15,884 nt of DNA from Chloroflexota bacterium (GTDB lineage Bacteria; Chloroflexota; Chloroflexia; Thermomicrobiales; UBA6265): assembly GCA_023392645.1 (NCBI GenBank), contig JAEVYR010000038.1:1-15884 (forward strand), given 5' to 3'. Within the stretch, counting starts at the first letter, position 1; each line of letters starts with the position of its first letter. A program made the position numbers and the translations under genes. Positions 6,061 to 12,335 of this stretch are shown piece by piece. Below the pieces are notes generated by a model, which was given only the letters and a program-made list of their open reading frames with translations, had not been told where the DNA came from and did no database searches.

Positions 6061-6506
6061 AGCGCCATCGCTCCTTCCGATTGACCGGCGGCCACCAGGT
6101 GCGGCCGCCAGCCGCCAGTCTCCCGCATCCACGCATCCTCGTCGAACAGGTGCCAGGCGATGCCGAACGGGTCGTGGACGATGGCGACCAGCGCATCGGT
6201 CCACGCCACTTCCGGCCGGGTCACGCGGGAGGCCAGGTGCGCCGTGGTCAGCCCCCGCGCGAGCGCCTCGCAGCGGCGGGAGACGATCTGGATCGCGCGG
6301 TGCCCCGTCGCGTGCGCGACCTCATCGTCGCAGCCCTCGTCGACGAGCACGAACGGGCAGCCGTCCCATGCCATCCCGGCCATGATCGCGGGACCCATAT
6401 CGCCGCGGCGGTGGACCCAGTCGATCGTGAAGCCGGTCACCCCGGCGTAGAATCGCAAGGCATGGTCGAGGCAGCCGATGCCGATGGTGGGGACGATCGC
6501 GGCCAT
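6057..6506 (-). CDS. VOC-superfamily protein heading the VOC-DinB-DinB operon
   Basis: A 149-residue VOC protein. 'VPTIGIGCLDHALRFYAGVTGFT' begins the fold, 'GDMGPAIMAGMAWDGCPFVLVDEG' is the central sheet, and 'ALVAIVHDPFGIAWHLF' (about 108-124) is the classic VOC ending with the DPFG turn, most like the PhnB/YdeM-type branch. Metal-ligand residues vary in this branch, so I cannot say whether it is an enzyme or a binding protein. The ATG at 6504-6506 has GGAG eight bases upstream. A promoter with an SOS-type box lies just ahead (6532-6573). The TGA overlaps the next GTG by 4 bases. It is only distantly like the VOC at 3122-3511. Confidence 0.85.
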   Translation of the reverse strand: MAAIVPTIGIGCLDHALRFYAGVTGFTIDWVHRRGDMGPAIMAGMAWDGCPFVLVDEGCDDEVAHATGHRAIQIVSRRCEALARGLTTAHLASRVTRPEVAWTDALVAIVHDPFGIAWHLFDEDAWMRETGGWRPHLVAAGQSEGAMAL

Positions 6507-6531
6507 GGAAGATGCTCCAGTACGTACACAA

Positions 6532-6543
6532 GAACGAATGTTC
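6532..6543. promoter_or_regulatory. Putative LexA (SOS) box over the operon start point
   Basis: GAAC-GAAT-GTTC is an exact match to the GAAC-N4-GTTC LexA/DinR box of Gram-positive bacteria. With the flanking base the half-site GTTCG matches, and only the other flank (A instead of C) differs from CGAAC-N4-GTTCG. It begins two bases after the -10 element and covers the expected transcription start (about 6539), an ideal position for a repressor. Confidence 0.65.
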
Positions 6544-6545
6544 GT

Positions 6546-6573
6546 ATTCTAGTCGTTCGTGCCGGAATGTCAA
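6546..6573 (-). promoter_or_regulatory. Promoter of the VOC-DinB-DinB operon
   Basis: In the minus sense a perfect TTGACA (complement 6568-6573), a 16-base spacer and TAGAAT (complement 6546-6551) form the best promoter in the window. The start is near 6539, giving a leader of about 33 bases. The other side of this gap (6574-6672) leads to the GNAT gene on the plus strand; I see no convincing promoter for it. Confidence 0.75.
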
Positions 6574-6672
6574 GAACGGCATGGCCCGCGAGTGGCAGGG
6601 TCGTGAACCTGCGTCGGTCCTCCACCGGCATCGGCCAGCGGTTCTGGAACAGCATCACCAGGAGCGCAGGGC

Positions 6673-7137
6673 ATGAGCGATGAGCGGGAGTCGAACGAGA
6701 CGGCCGGCAATCCCGGGTGGCGGCTGGAGCGGCGGGTGACGACGCCGGCGGAGCACCGGCGACTCGCCGAGGCAGTCGGGTGGGGTGACGGCTTCGACTG
6801 GTCGTCGCTGCCGGCGTCGCTCGATGCATCGCTGTTCGGCGTCGTCGCGCTCGCCGGCGAGGACGTCATCGGCATGGGCCGCCTCGTCGGCGACGGCGTG
6901 AAGTACTTCTACGTGCAGGATGTCGCCGTCGACCCGGCGTGGCAGGGACGCGGCGTCGGCCAGGCCATCGTCGAGGCGCTGCTGGCGTGGGTCGGGACCG
7001 TCGCGCCGTCGACCGCGTTCGTCGGCTTGTTCGCGACCGAGGCGGCGATGCCCCTCTATCGCCGCAACGGCTTCGGCACCGAGGGGCTCAAGGGCATGGC
7101 CCGGCTCATCGACCCGGCCGGCGACCAGCGGCCGTAG
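6673..7137 (+). CDS. GNAT-family N-acetyltransferase
   Basis: A 154-residue GNAT enzyme that should transfer an acetyl group from acetyl-CoA to an amine. Motif A is clear: 'VQDVAVDPAWQGRGVGQAIV' (81-100) contains the pyrophosphate-binding QGRGVG (91-96). The late 'AAMPLYRRNGF' (124-134) is motif B with the usual catalytic-region tyrosine. The N-terminal third (1-50) is less conserved and would decide the substrate, which is unknown. GGAG (6661-6664) is eight bases before the ATG. It stands alone on the plus strand, divergent from the DinB operon and convergent with the BrnT/XRE module. A short hairpin follows the stop. Confidence 0.9.
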   Translation: MSDERESNETAGNPGWRLERRVTTPAEHRRLAEAVGWGDGFDWSSLPASLDASLFGVVALAGEDVIGMGRLVGDGVKYFYVQDVAVDPAWQGRGVGQAIVEALLAWVGTVAPSTAFVGLFATEAAMPLYRRNGFGTEGLKGMARLIDPAGDQRP

Positions 7138-7138
7138 T

Positions 7139-7155
7139 GCCGCCCCTGTGGCGGC
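7139..7155. terminator. Hairpin after the GNAT gene
   Basis: GCCGCC (7139-7144) and GGCGGC (7150-7155) form a 6-bp GC stem with a 5-base loop, directly after the TAG of the acetyltransferase and between convergent genes. No T-run follows, so it is a weak terminator call. Confidence 0.45.
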
Positions 7156-7209
7156 CCGCGACGGACGGTGAACACGACGCGCCACCCACGATCATGGCGT
7201 TGAGGGTCG

Positions 7210-7617
7210 TCAGCCCGCCAGCGCGCGGAGGGCCGCCTCCGGCTCGCGGGCGATGACACGGATGAGTGTCCGTGCCGTTTGATTCGGCGAGCTAACGCCC
7301 TGTTCCCAATCGCGCAGCGTCCCGAGGGGAATGCGGAACTGCCTGGAGAACTCCTCCTGGGTCATGTCGAGCCGAGCACGGAGACTCTTGAGGTAGTCTC
7401 CGCCCCACATCGCGGCGATCTCTTCCTCCGTCTCCGGAGCGCTGTCGGGATCCGCGAGCGCGTTGGCCTCGATCTCTTCCTCCGTCATGGCGTCGAGGCG
7501 GGCCCAATCGGTCCCATCCTCTTCATCGAACGGTTTCGTCGTCCCATCTGGCAACACCTGTACGACGGTACCGTCAGCGAGGAGCATCGCCCTGATTGTT
7601 GTAGTCTCGTCGCTCAT
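7210..7617 (-). CDS. XRE-type HTH antitoxin paired with BrnT toxin
   Basis: A 135-residue protein with an N-terminal acidic part ('DWARLDAMTEEEIEANALADPDSAP', about 37-61) that resembles the toxin-binding region of BrnA-type antitoxins. A C-terminal helix-turn-helix follows (80-112: 'LRARLDMTQEEFSRQFRIPLGTLRDWEQG'), of the XRE/Cro type. I chose the ATG at 7615-7617 because of AAGGAG eight to nine bases upstream; the longer frame upstream is a shadow of the toxin gene. It overlaps the last 44 bases of the toxin gene, so the pair is coupled, in toxin-first order as in brnTA loci. It should neutralise the toxin and, through the HTH, repress the shared promoter at the inverted repeat 7881-7897. 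Confidence 0.88.
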   Translation of the reverse strand: MSDETTTIRAMLLADGTVVQVLPDGTTKPFDEEDGTDWARLDAMTEEEIEANALADPDSAPETEEEIAAMWGGDYLKSLRARLDMTQEEFSRQFRIPLGTLRDWEQGVSSPNQTARTLIRVIAREPEAALRALAG

Positions 7618-7858
7618 TCCTGCGACTCCTTCGTGCCGAGATGATCCTGCGAAGAGGTCCACGGTCTGTGAAGACCACCGTGATGAACAGTCCGTCCACA
7701 ATCCCCACTGACTTGAAGCGCTCTTCTCCGTATTCGGGTTTCGTGACGTCGGTCGTTGAAGCTTGGGGATCGTCGAAGACCCGAATGGCTTGCCTGAAGG
7801 TAATGCGGTGTTTCATCAGATTTGAGGCCGCTTTTGGCGGGTCCCAATCGAACTGCAT
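7574..7858 (-). CDS. brnT: BrnT-family ribonuclease toxin
   Basis: A 94-residue BrnT-like protein. 'MQFDWDPPKAASNLMKH' at the N-terminus, 'FRQAIRVFDDPQA' (21-33), 'EERFKSVGIVDGLFITVVFTDRG' in the middle and 'RRIISARRSRRNERRDY' (70-86) are the family's landmark segments. BrnT is a RelE-fold ribonuclease that blocks translation under stress. The start at 7856-7858 gives the family-typical N-terminus, with GGAG six bases upstream; starts further up lack this. It has its own promoter and operator just upstream and follows the permease gene by 54 bases on the same strand. Base composition is lower in GC than the transporter genes, which suggests separate acquisition. The C-terminal tail overlaps the antitoxin start. 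Confidence 0.93.
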   Translation of the reverse strand: MQFDWDPPKAASNLMKHRITFRQAIRVFDDPQASTTDVTKPEYGEERFKSVGIVDGLFITVVFTDRGPLRRIISARRSRRNERRDYNNQGDAPR

Positions 7859-7874
7859 CAGCCTCTCCGGTATC

Positions 7875-7903
7875 ATTCTACTACTGGTAGCCAGTAGCAG
7901 GAA
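7875..7903 (-). promoter_or_regulatory. BrnT promoter with operator in the spacer
   Basis: The -10 TAGAAT (complement 7875-7880) is followed upstream by a perfect 7-3-7 inverted repeat, CTACTGG-tag-CCAGTAG (7881-7897), that is exactly 17 bases long and fills the whole -10/-35 spacer. The -35 would be TTCCTG (complement 7898-7903), a weak match, as expected for a regulated promoter. The palindrome is the obvious autoregulatory operator for the XRE antitoxin or the toxin-antitoxin complex. Confidence 0.65.
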
Positions 7904-7912
7904 GATGGCCAA

Positions 7913-8893
7913 TCAGGAGCGCTTCATCCACGGGTCCAGCGCGTCGCGGAGACCGTCACCGAGGAAGTTGAACGCCAGCACCGTCAGCGACAGCGCCGCC
8001 GCCGGGAAGATCAGCATGTATGGGTGCGCCCGCATCTGCGGGATCGCCTCGCTGATCATCAGCCCCCAGCTCGGCATCGGCGGGATCACCCCCAGCCCAA
8101 GGAAGCTGATCCCCGCCTCGTAGAGGATCGCGCCGGGGATGCCCAGCGTCGCCGCCACCACGATCGGCGCGATCGTGTTCGGCAGCAGGTGCCGCCGCAT
8201 AATCGTGCCGTGGCCGGCGCCGATCCCCCGCGCCGCCTCGACGTACTCCTTTTCCTTGAGCGACAGGGTGTTGGCCCGCACGATCCGCGCGATCGTCAGC
8301 CAGCTCACCAGGCCGAGGCCGATGTAGACGCCGATCAGCCCGCCGGTGGTGCGGTCGAAGTCGGCCAGCACGCCCGCGAGCCCGCCCGGATCCTGCCCGA
8401 ATTGCCCGCGCAGGAACGTCATGATCAGGATCACGAACAGCAGGTTCGGCATCGCGTAGAGCACGTCGACGATGCGCATGATCGCCATGTCGAGCTTGCC
8501 GCCGACGTAGCCCGCCAGCAGCCCCGCCGGCACGCCGATCAGCAGGATCACCGCCTGCACGACGATGCCCACCGTCAGCGACACCCGCGCCCCGAAGATC
8601 AGTCGCGTCATCAGGTCGCGGCCGAGCTGGTCGGTGCCCATCGGGTGCGCCCAGCTCGGACCCTGCAGCGACACGGAGGTGTCCTGGTCGGCGTAGGTCT
8701 GCGGCAGCAGGTAGGGCACGACGATCGCGACGATGGCCAGCGTGACGATGAACCACGCCGAGATGACGGCCAGCTTGTTCTTGCGGAACTGCCGCCACGC
8801 GCTCGACCAGAACGAATCGACCTGCTTCAGGTCGCGCTCGACCATCGCGGGCGACAGCGGTTGGGGACGTGGGGATGTCGTGGTCGCCGCCAT
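7913..8893 (-). CDS. Oligopeptide/dipeptide ABC transporter permease (DppC/OppC type)
   Basis: A 326-residue inner-membrane permease. An N-terminal cytoplasmic part ('FWSSAWRQFRKNKLAVI') precedes a first membrane helix (about 43-62). Then come the extracytoplasmic 'HPMGTDQLGRDLMTRLIFGARVS' segment, diagnostic of the OppC/DppC branch, and five more helices. The cytoplasmic EAA loop, which docks the ATPases, reads 'EYVEAARGIGAGHGTIMRRHLLPN'. The C-terminal 'FNFLGDGLRDALDP' is the typical ending. With the partner permease it forms the channel for peptides or related solutes. GGAGG (complement 8907-8911) is 13 bases before the ATG, rather far; Met17 is an alternative start. No ATPase gene follows: the BrnT module comes next. 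Confidence 0.96.
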   Translation of the reverse strand: MAATTTSPRPQPLSPAMVERDLKQVDSFWSSAWRQFRKNKLAVISAWFIVTLAIVAIVVPYLLPQTYADQDTSVSLQGPSWAHPMGTDQLGRDLMTRLIFGARVSLTVGIVVQAVILLIGVPAGLLAGYVGGKLDMAIMRIVDVLYAMPNLLFVILIMTFLRGQFGQDPGGLAGVLADFDRTTGGLIGVYIGLGLVSWLTIARIVRANTLSLKEKEYVEAARGIGAGHGTIMRRHLLPNTIAPIVVAATLGIPGAILYEAGISFLGLGVIPPMPSWGLMISEAIPQMRAHPYMLIFPAAALSLTVLAFNFLGDGLRDALDPWMKRS

Positions 8894-8956
8894 GGATCGT
8901 GGGATTCCTCCGGGGTGATGGGCGTGTCACGCGGACGAGAGTCGACATGGAGTCGA

Positions 8957-8984
8957 CCCGTACGGGCGATCCTCGTGATCGCCC
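8957..8984. repeat. Intercistronic hairpin between the two permease genes (REP-like)
   Basis: CCCGTACGGG (8957-8966) overlaps an 8-bp stem GGGCGATC/GATCGCCC (8964-8971 with 8977-8984) with a 5-base loop, ctcgt (ACGAG in the transcribed sense). It shares the flank, stem length and loop pattern with the hairpin at 492-519. A second stem, GTCGAC-atgga-GTCGAC (8941-8957), sits beside it in this 104-base gap. Confidence 0.65.
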
Positions 8985-8997
8985 CGGATCGTCATGT

Positions 8998-9933
8998 TCA
9001 GCGCTCGGCGATGCGCGGGTCGAGCAGCGGGTACAGCAAATCGACGATCAGGTTCATCACCGAGATCACGAAGCCGAACAGCAGCACCGTGCCGAGAATG
9101 ACTGGGTAATCCCGCTCGGTGATGCTGGAGACGAAGTACCGCCCCAGCCCCGGCACCCCGTAGACCGTCTCGACGAAGAACGATCCGGTGATGATATCGG
9201 CCAGGATCACGCCCGACACCGTCAGCACCGGGATCAGCGCGTTCCGGATCGCGTGGCGGACCACCACCGCTCGCTCGTTCAACCCCTTCGCCCGCGCCGT
9301 GCGGACATAATCGGCCGAGAGCACGTCGAGCATGCTCGACCGCGTGTACCGCGCCAGCACCGCCGCCGGGTAAAGCGCCAGCGCGACCGCCGGGATGATC
9401 ACCTTCAGGCTGAAGACGCCGTCCCACCCCTGCGTTGGCAACCAGTGAAGCTGGCTCGCCAGCAGCAACACCAGCAGTGAGACGACGACGTACGACGGCG
9501 TCGAGATGCCGATGATCGCCACGAAGCTGGTGATGTAGTCGATCACAGAGTTGTGCCGCAGCGCGCCGATCGTGCCCAGCGTGATGCCGACCGTCAGCGC
9601 GATCGCCATCGACACGAGCCCGAGCTTGAGCGACACCGGGAAGGTGTCGCCGATGATGTCGGTGACGGTGCGCGAGCGCTGCGTCAGCGACGGGCCGAAA
9701 TCGCCCTGCAGCACGTTGGTCAGGTAGCTGGTGTATTGCTTCCAGAGCGGGTCGTTGAGCCCATAGGCCTCGTTGAGCCGCTCCAGCACCAGGGGCGGCA
9801 CCGGCTTGTCGCCCTGCCCCCACGGGCTGCCGGGGGTGGCGTGCACGAGGAAGAAGGTGAGCGTGTAGATCGCGAGCAGCGTCGGGATCAGCAGCAGCAC
9901 GCGCCGGATGATGTAGGTGCCGCGGGAGTTCAT
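8998..9933 (-). CDS. Oligopeptide/dipeptide ABC transporter permease (DppB/OppB type)
   Basis: A 311-residue permease of the OppB/DppB branch: N-terminal 'YIIRRVLLLIPTLLAIYTLTF' with the first helix, the long periplasm-side segment containing 'LNEAYGLNDPLWKQY' and 'GDFGPSL' (both branch hallmarks), and further helices. The EAA loop reads 'DYVRTARAKGLNERAVVVRHAIRNALIPV', and the ending is 'LVDLLYPLLDPRI'. It pairs with the OppC-type protein downstream to form the membrane channel. The ATG at 9931-9933 has no clear Shine-Dalgarno; translation may depend on the structured leader in the 296-base gap upstream. Length and motifs are normal for the family. Confidence 0.96.
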   Translation of the reverse strand: MNSRGTYIIRRVLLLIPTLLAIYTLTFFLVHATPGSPWGQGDKPVPPLVLERLNEAYGLNDPLWKQYTSYLTNVLQGDFGPSLTQRSRTVTDIIGDTFPVSLKLGLVSMAIALTVGITLGTIGALRHNSVIDYITSFVAIIGISTPSYVVVSLLVLLLASQLHWLPTQGWDGVFSLKVIIPAVALALYPAAVLARYTRSSMLDVLSADYVRTARAKGLNERAVVVRHAIRNALIPVLTVSGVILADIITGSFFVETVYGVPGLGRYFVSSITERDYPVILGTVLLFGFVISVMNLIVDLLYPLLDPRIAER

Positions 9934-9974
9934 CGAAAGCGCATCCGTTCAGGCAGCATCGCGAATGACCATGC

Positions 9975-9999
9975 ACGGGCCGGTCTCGTGCCGGCCCGT
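9975..9999. repeat. Hairpin 1 in the binding-protein/permease gap
   Basis: ACGGGCCGG and CCGGCCCGT form a 9-bp stem around a 7-base loop, tctcgtg. If the outer T-G pair of the loop is counted, the loop is ctcgt, as in the hairpin at 8957-8984. It lies about 40 bases upstream of the OppB-type start codon on the minus strand, so it can affect its translation or mark the end of a processed binding-protein mRNA. Confidence 0.55.
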
Positions 10000-10113
10000 A
10001 ACGGCGACGTGAAGTGGCGCCAATCCGTAGACCCGGGCCGTGGTGCCCGGCTGCGCGAAACGCAGTCGGACAGGCGGATGTGGTCGATGAGGCGATCAGC
10101 GTCGTCCGGGTAA

Positions 10114-10164
10114 CCCCGGGGCGTTTGCGGCCCGGGGTGATGCCCGCCCATTCGCAGGGCGGGC
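10114..10164. terminator. Double hairpin after the binding-protein gene (attenuator-like)
   Basis: There are two stems in tandem: CCCCGGG/CCCGGGG (10114-10120 with 10131-10137, loop 10) and GCCCGCCC/GGGCGGGC (10142-10149 with 10157-10164, loop attcgca). They lie 65-116 bases beyond the binding-protein stop on the minus strand. There is no T-tract, so partial termination or protection of the upstream mRNA end is likely, which would give more binding protein than permease. The rest of the 296-base gap (9934-10229) shows no gene. Confidence 0.5.
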
Positions 10165-10229
10165 CTGCCGGTATCGCAGTGATCGACAGCGATCCGAACG
10201 ATGGCTGCGTCTCCGCATCCACCGAGTCC

Positions 10230-11987
10230 CTACTCCGCCGCGATCTTCACCGTGTGCAGGTAGACCAGCGACAGCGTCGACTGGAAGTAGAGGTCGCGCA
10301 CGTTCTCCTTCACCGCCCGCACCGCCTTGCCGCGGAACATCGGGATGATCGGCGACTCCTCGACCAGGATCCGCTCGGCGTCCTGGTACTGCTGAATGCG
10401 CGACGCCTCGTCGGTGTTGGTGACCGCCTCGGCGCACAACGCATCGTATTCCTCGTTCACCCAGTGCGTGCGGTAGTGGTCGGCCTGGCTGGTGAAGTTC
10501 TGGTTGTGCCAGTTCGACGGGTCGACGAAGTCCGACCCCCACGAGCCCGTGTAGACGCCGTACGGCTGCGTCTCGCGGGAGGCGCGCCAGTCGATGTAGG
10601 TGGTGTCCTCGATCGGGTTGAGCGTGACGGTGATGCCGAGCGCGTCCTGCCACGTCGCCTGCAGGTACTCGGCGACCGTCTTGTTGCGCGCCGGCGAGTT
10701 CTGGTAGGTGATCTCGAGCTCGACCGACGCCGGGTCGATGCCCGCCTGCTCCAGCAGCGCGACCGCCTCCTCCGTGCTCTCGGTGAGCACGGTCTCGCCA
10801 TCGATGCTCCCGGGGATATCGGGCGACACGATCGTGTAGGCCGGGATGTACTGGCCGCGCAGCACGGTGTTGGCGAGCTCGTCGCGGTTGAACGACTTCC
10901 ACAGCGCCTGGCGGAACTCGATGCTGTCGGTCGCCGGGTTCGAGCAGTCGCAGGGCAGGAAGAAGCAGTTGGACATCGGGAACTGGATGAGGTTCCCGGC
11001 GATCGACGGGTCCTCGAGGATGCGGTCGAGGTCGGGCCCCTGGGGCTCGGCGTAATCGATCTCGTCGTTCTCGAAGGCGATGAACGCCTGCGTCGTCGGG
11101 TCCTCGAAGATCGTGTACTCGGCGCTGGTGAGCGTCGGCGCCGGGCCGGCGGCGTAATTCGGGTTGGCGACCAGGATGATGCTCTGGTCGTGGTTCCACT
11201 GGTCCATCACGAACGGCCCGTTGGAGACCGACTGCTGGCCGGGGTCGGTCCAGCCGTCGCCAAGCTCGTCGATGATGTGCTTCGGCACCGGGAAGTAGGT
11301 CCAGGTCGCGGCGATGCGCGGGAAGAAGACGGTCGGCCCGGTGAGGGTGACCTTGAGGGTGGTGTCGTCGACCGCCTCGACGCCGAGCTGGTCCAGCTCC
11401 ATCTCGCCGTTGGCGATCGCCTCGCCGTTCTTGAGGTAGTACAGGGCGGGCATGTACTCGGAGAGCGTGTTGGGGTCGAGCACGCGCCGCCAGCTGTAGA
11501 CGAAGTCCTCGGCGGTGATCGGCGTGCCGTCCGACCACTGCGAATCCGGCTTCAGGGTGAAAGTGAACTCGCTCGAATCGTCGTTGGCCTCCCAGCTCTC
11601 GGCGACGCGACCGACGACATCGCCGGTCATCTGGTCGATGCCGGTGAGCCCCTCGTAGGTGTTGAAGAGGATATGCAGATCGCCATCCTCGCCGTAGCTC
11701 ACGGCGGGGTCCAGGGTGGTCGGCTCCTCGATCGCCAGCCGCATCACCTGCTCGTCGGCGAGCGGCCCGTCGTAGGGCTCGGCGTTGGTGCCATACGTCG
11801 TCGCGGTGGCGGCCGCGGGGGTGGCCTGGGCGGCGGCGCGCAGCGGCGTCAGGCCGAAGCCGGCGAGCGCGCCGGAGGCGAGCATCCCCTGCATGAAGCG
11901 GCGGCGGTCGGCCTGCTTTTGCGTCAGGCGGCGGCCTGCGCGGGTCAAGAAATACGCGTCATGTGCGTCGTGCCGGGCGTCAGTCAT
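10230..11987 (-). CDS. Peptide ABC transporter substrate-binding protein, Tat-exported (SBP_bac_5 family)
   Basis: A 585-residue extracytoplasmic binding protein of the OppA/DppA class. Residues 27-54 are a twin-arginine signal ('DRRRFMQGMLASGALAGFGL', cleavage probably near 'AAAQ' 51-54). There is no lipobox cysteine, so it is not an obvious lipoprotein. Family marks are 'LDPAVSYGEDG', 'FNTYEGLTG' (108-116), 'SWEANDDSSEFTFTLKPDSQ' and 'WSDGTPITAEDFVYSWRRVLDP' (151-172). The last is the SBP_bac_5 signature region. Three cysteines crowd at C341, C346 and C348 ('NCFFLPCDCSN'), unusual for the family. The ATG has GGAAGGA (complement 11994-12000) at good spacing. It is the first gene of the importer operon, transcribed from a promoter near 12100; the permeases follow. 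The ligand is unknown: peptides, opines, nickel chelates or sugars are all used by this class. Confidence 0.95.
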   Translation of the reverse strand: MTDARHDAHDAYFLTRAGRRLTQKQADRRRFMQGMLASGALAGFGLTPLRAAAQATPAAATATTYGTNAEPYDGPLADEQVMRLAIEEPTTLDPAVSYGEDGDLHILFNTYEGLTGIDQMTGDVVGRVAESWEANDDSSEFTFTLKPDSQWSDGTPITAEDFVYSWRRVLDPNTLSEYMPALYYLKNGEAIANGEMELDQLGVEAVDDTTLKVTLTGPTVFFPRIAATWTYFPVPKHIIDELGDGWTDPGQQSVSNGPFVMDQWNHDQSIILVANPNYAAGPAPTLTSAEYTIFEDPTTQAFIAFENDEIDYAEPQGPDLDRILEDPSIAGNLIQFPMSNCFFLPCDCSNPATDSIEFRQALWKSFNRDELANTVLRGQYIPAYTIVSPDIPGSIDGETVLTESTEEAVALLEQAGIDPASVELEITYQNSPARNKTVAEYLQATWQDALGITVTLNPIEDTTYIDWRASRETQPYGVYTGSWGSDFVDPSNWHNQNFTSQADHYRTHWVNEEYDALCAEAVTNTDEASRIQQYQDAERILVEESPIIPMFRGKAVRAVKENVRDLYFQSTLSLVYLHTVKIAAE

Positions 11988-12086
11988 CGTGCATCCTTCC
12001 AGATGGTGACGAAAGTGGCTGGTCTCCCGAATCGCCGCGCGATGGCGGTGATCTAGGGTCCCTGGGTCCCGATGTGCGGTTGGGGA

Positions 12087-12115
12087 AGGGTAGCAGCGCC
12101 GGCGGTACGGGTCAA
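12087..12115 (-). promoter_or_regulatory. Promoter of the peptide importer operon
   Basis: In the minus sense TTGACC (complement 12110-12115), a 17-base spacer and TACCCT (complement 12087-12092) fit a vegetative promoter with a good -35 and a weak -10. The leader would be about 93 bases. The remainder of the 348-base gap 11988-12335 holds a small stem TCGTGG/CCACGA (12188-12206) and the terminator at 12230-12270; no gene is seen. Confidence 0.45.
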
Positions 12116-12229
12116 CAGCAGTTCGCGCGGCGTGTTCTGCCTGACAATCGGTGAGTCGGGCACACCGGATCGCGGTGGCCGGGTTCGTCGTGGGTGCCAG
12201 CCACGATTCTCATGAGCCTGCGAAACAAG

Positions 12230-12270
12230 GGCATCCCCCGCCCGGGGCGCAGGCCCCGGCGCGGGATGCC
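12230..12270 (-). terminator. Terminator of the tandem Alx/TerC genes
   Basis: The outer stem is GGCATCCC/GGGATGCC (12230-12237 with 12263-12270) and the inner stem CCGGGGC/GCCCCGG (12242-12248 with 12253-12259) with a 4-base loop, separated by small internal loops. In the minus sense it is followed by CTTGTTTCG, a short T-rich run, as expected for an intrinsic terminator about 65 bases after the stop of the downstream TerC gene. Confidence 0.65.
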
Positions 12271-12335
12271 ACCCGCTTCACGACTTTTGTGAATGGTGAG
12301 CGATGCGATCGGACAATCGCGGCCGCGCGTTCGCG

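Noticed and set aside
5036..6196. A 386-codon minus-strand frame suggesting a fusion protein
   Set aside because: Only the last 166 codons encode DinB. The upstream part is an out-of-frame reading of the neighbouring DinB gene, and a GTG start overlaps that gene's stop.
10014..12056. A 680-codon open frame on the plus strand
   Set aside because: It is antisense to the binding-protein gene, rich in Arg/Val/Asp/Gly with no recognisable domain, and typical of a high-GC shadow frame. The minus strand encodes a clear SBP_bac_5 protein there.
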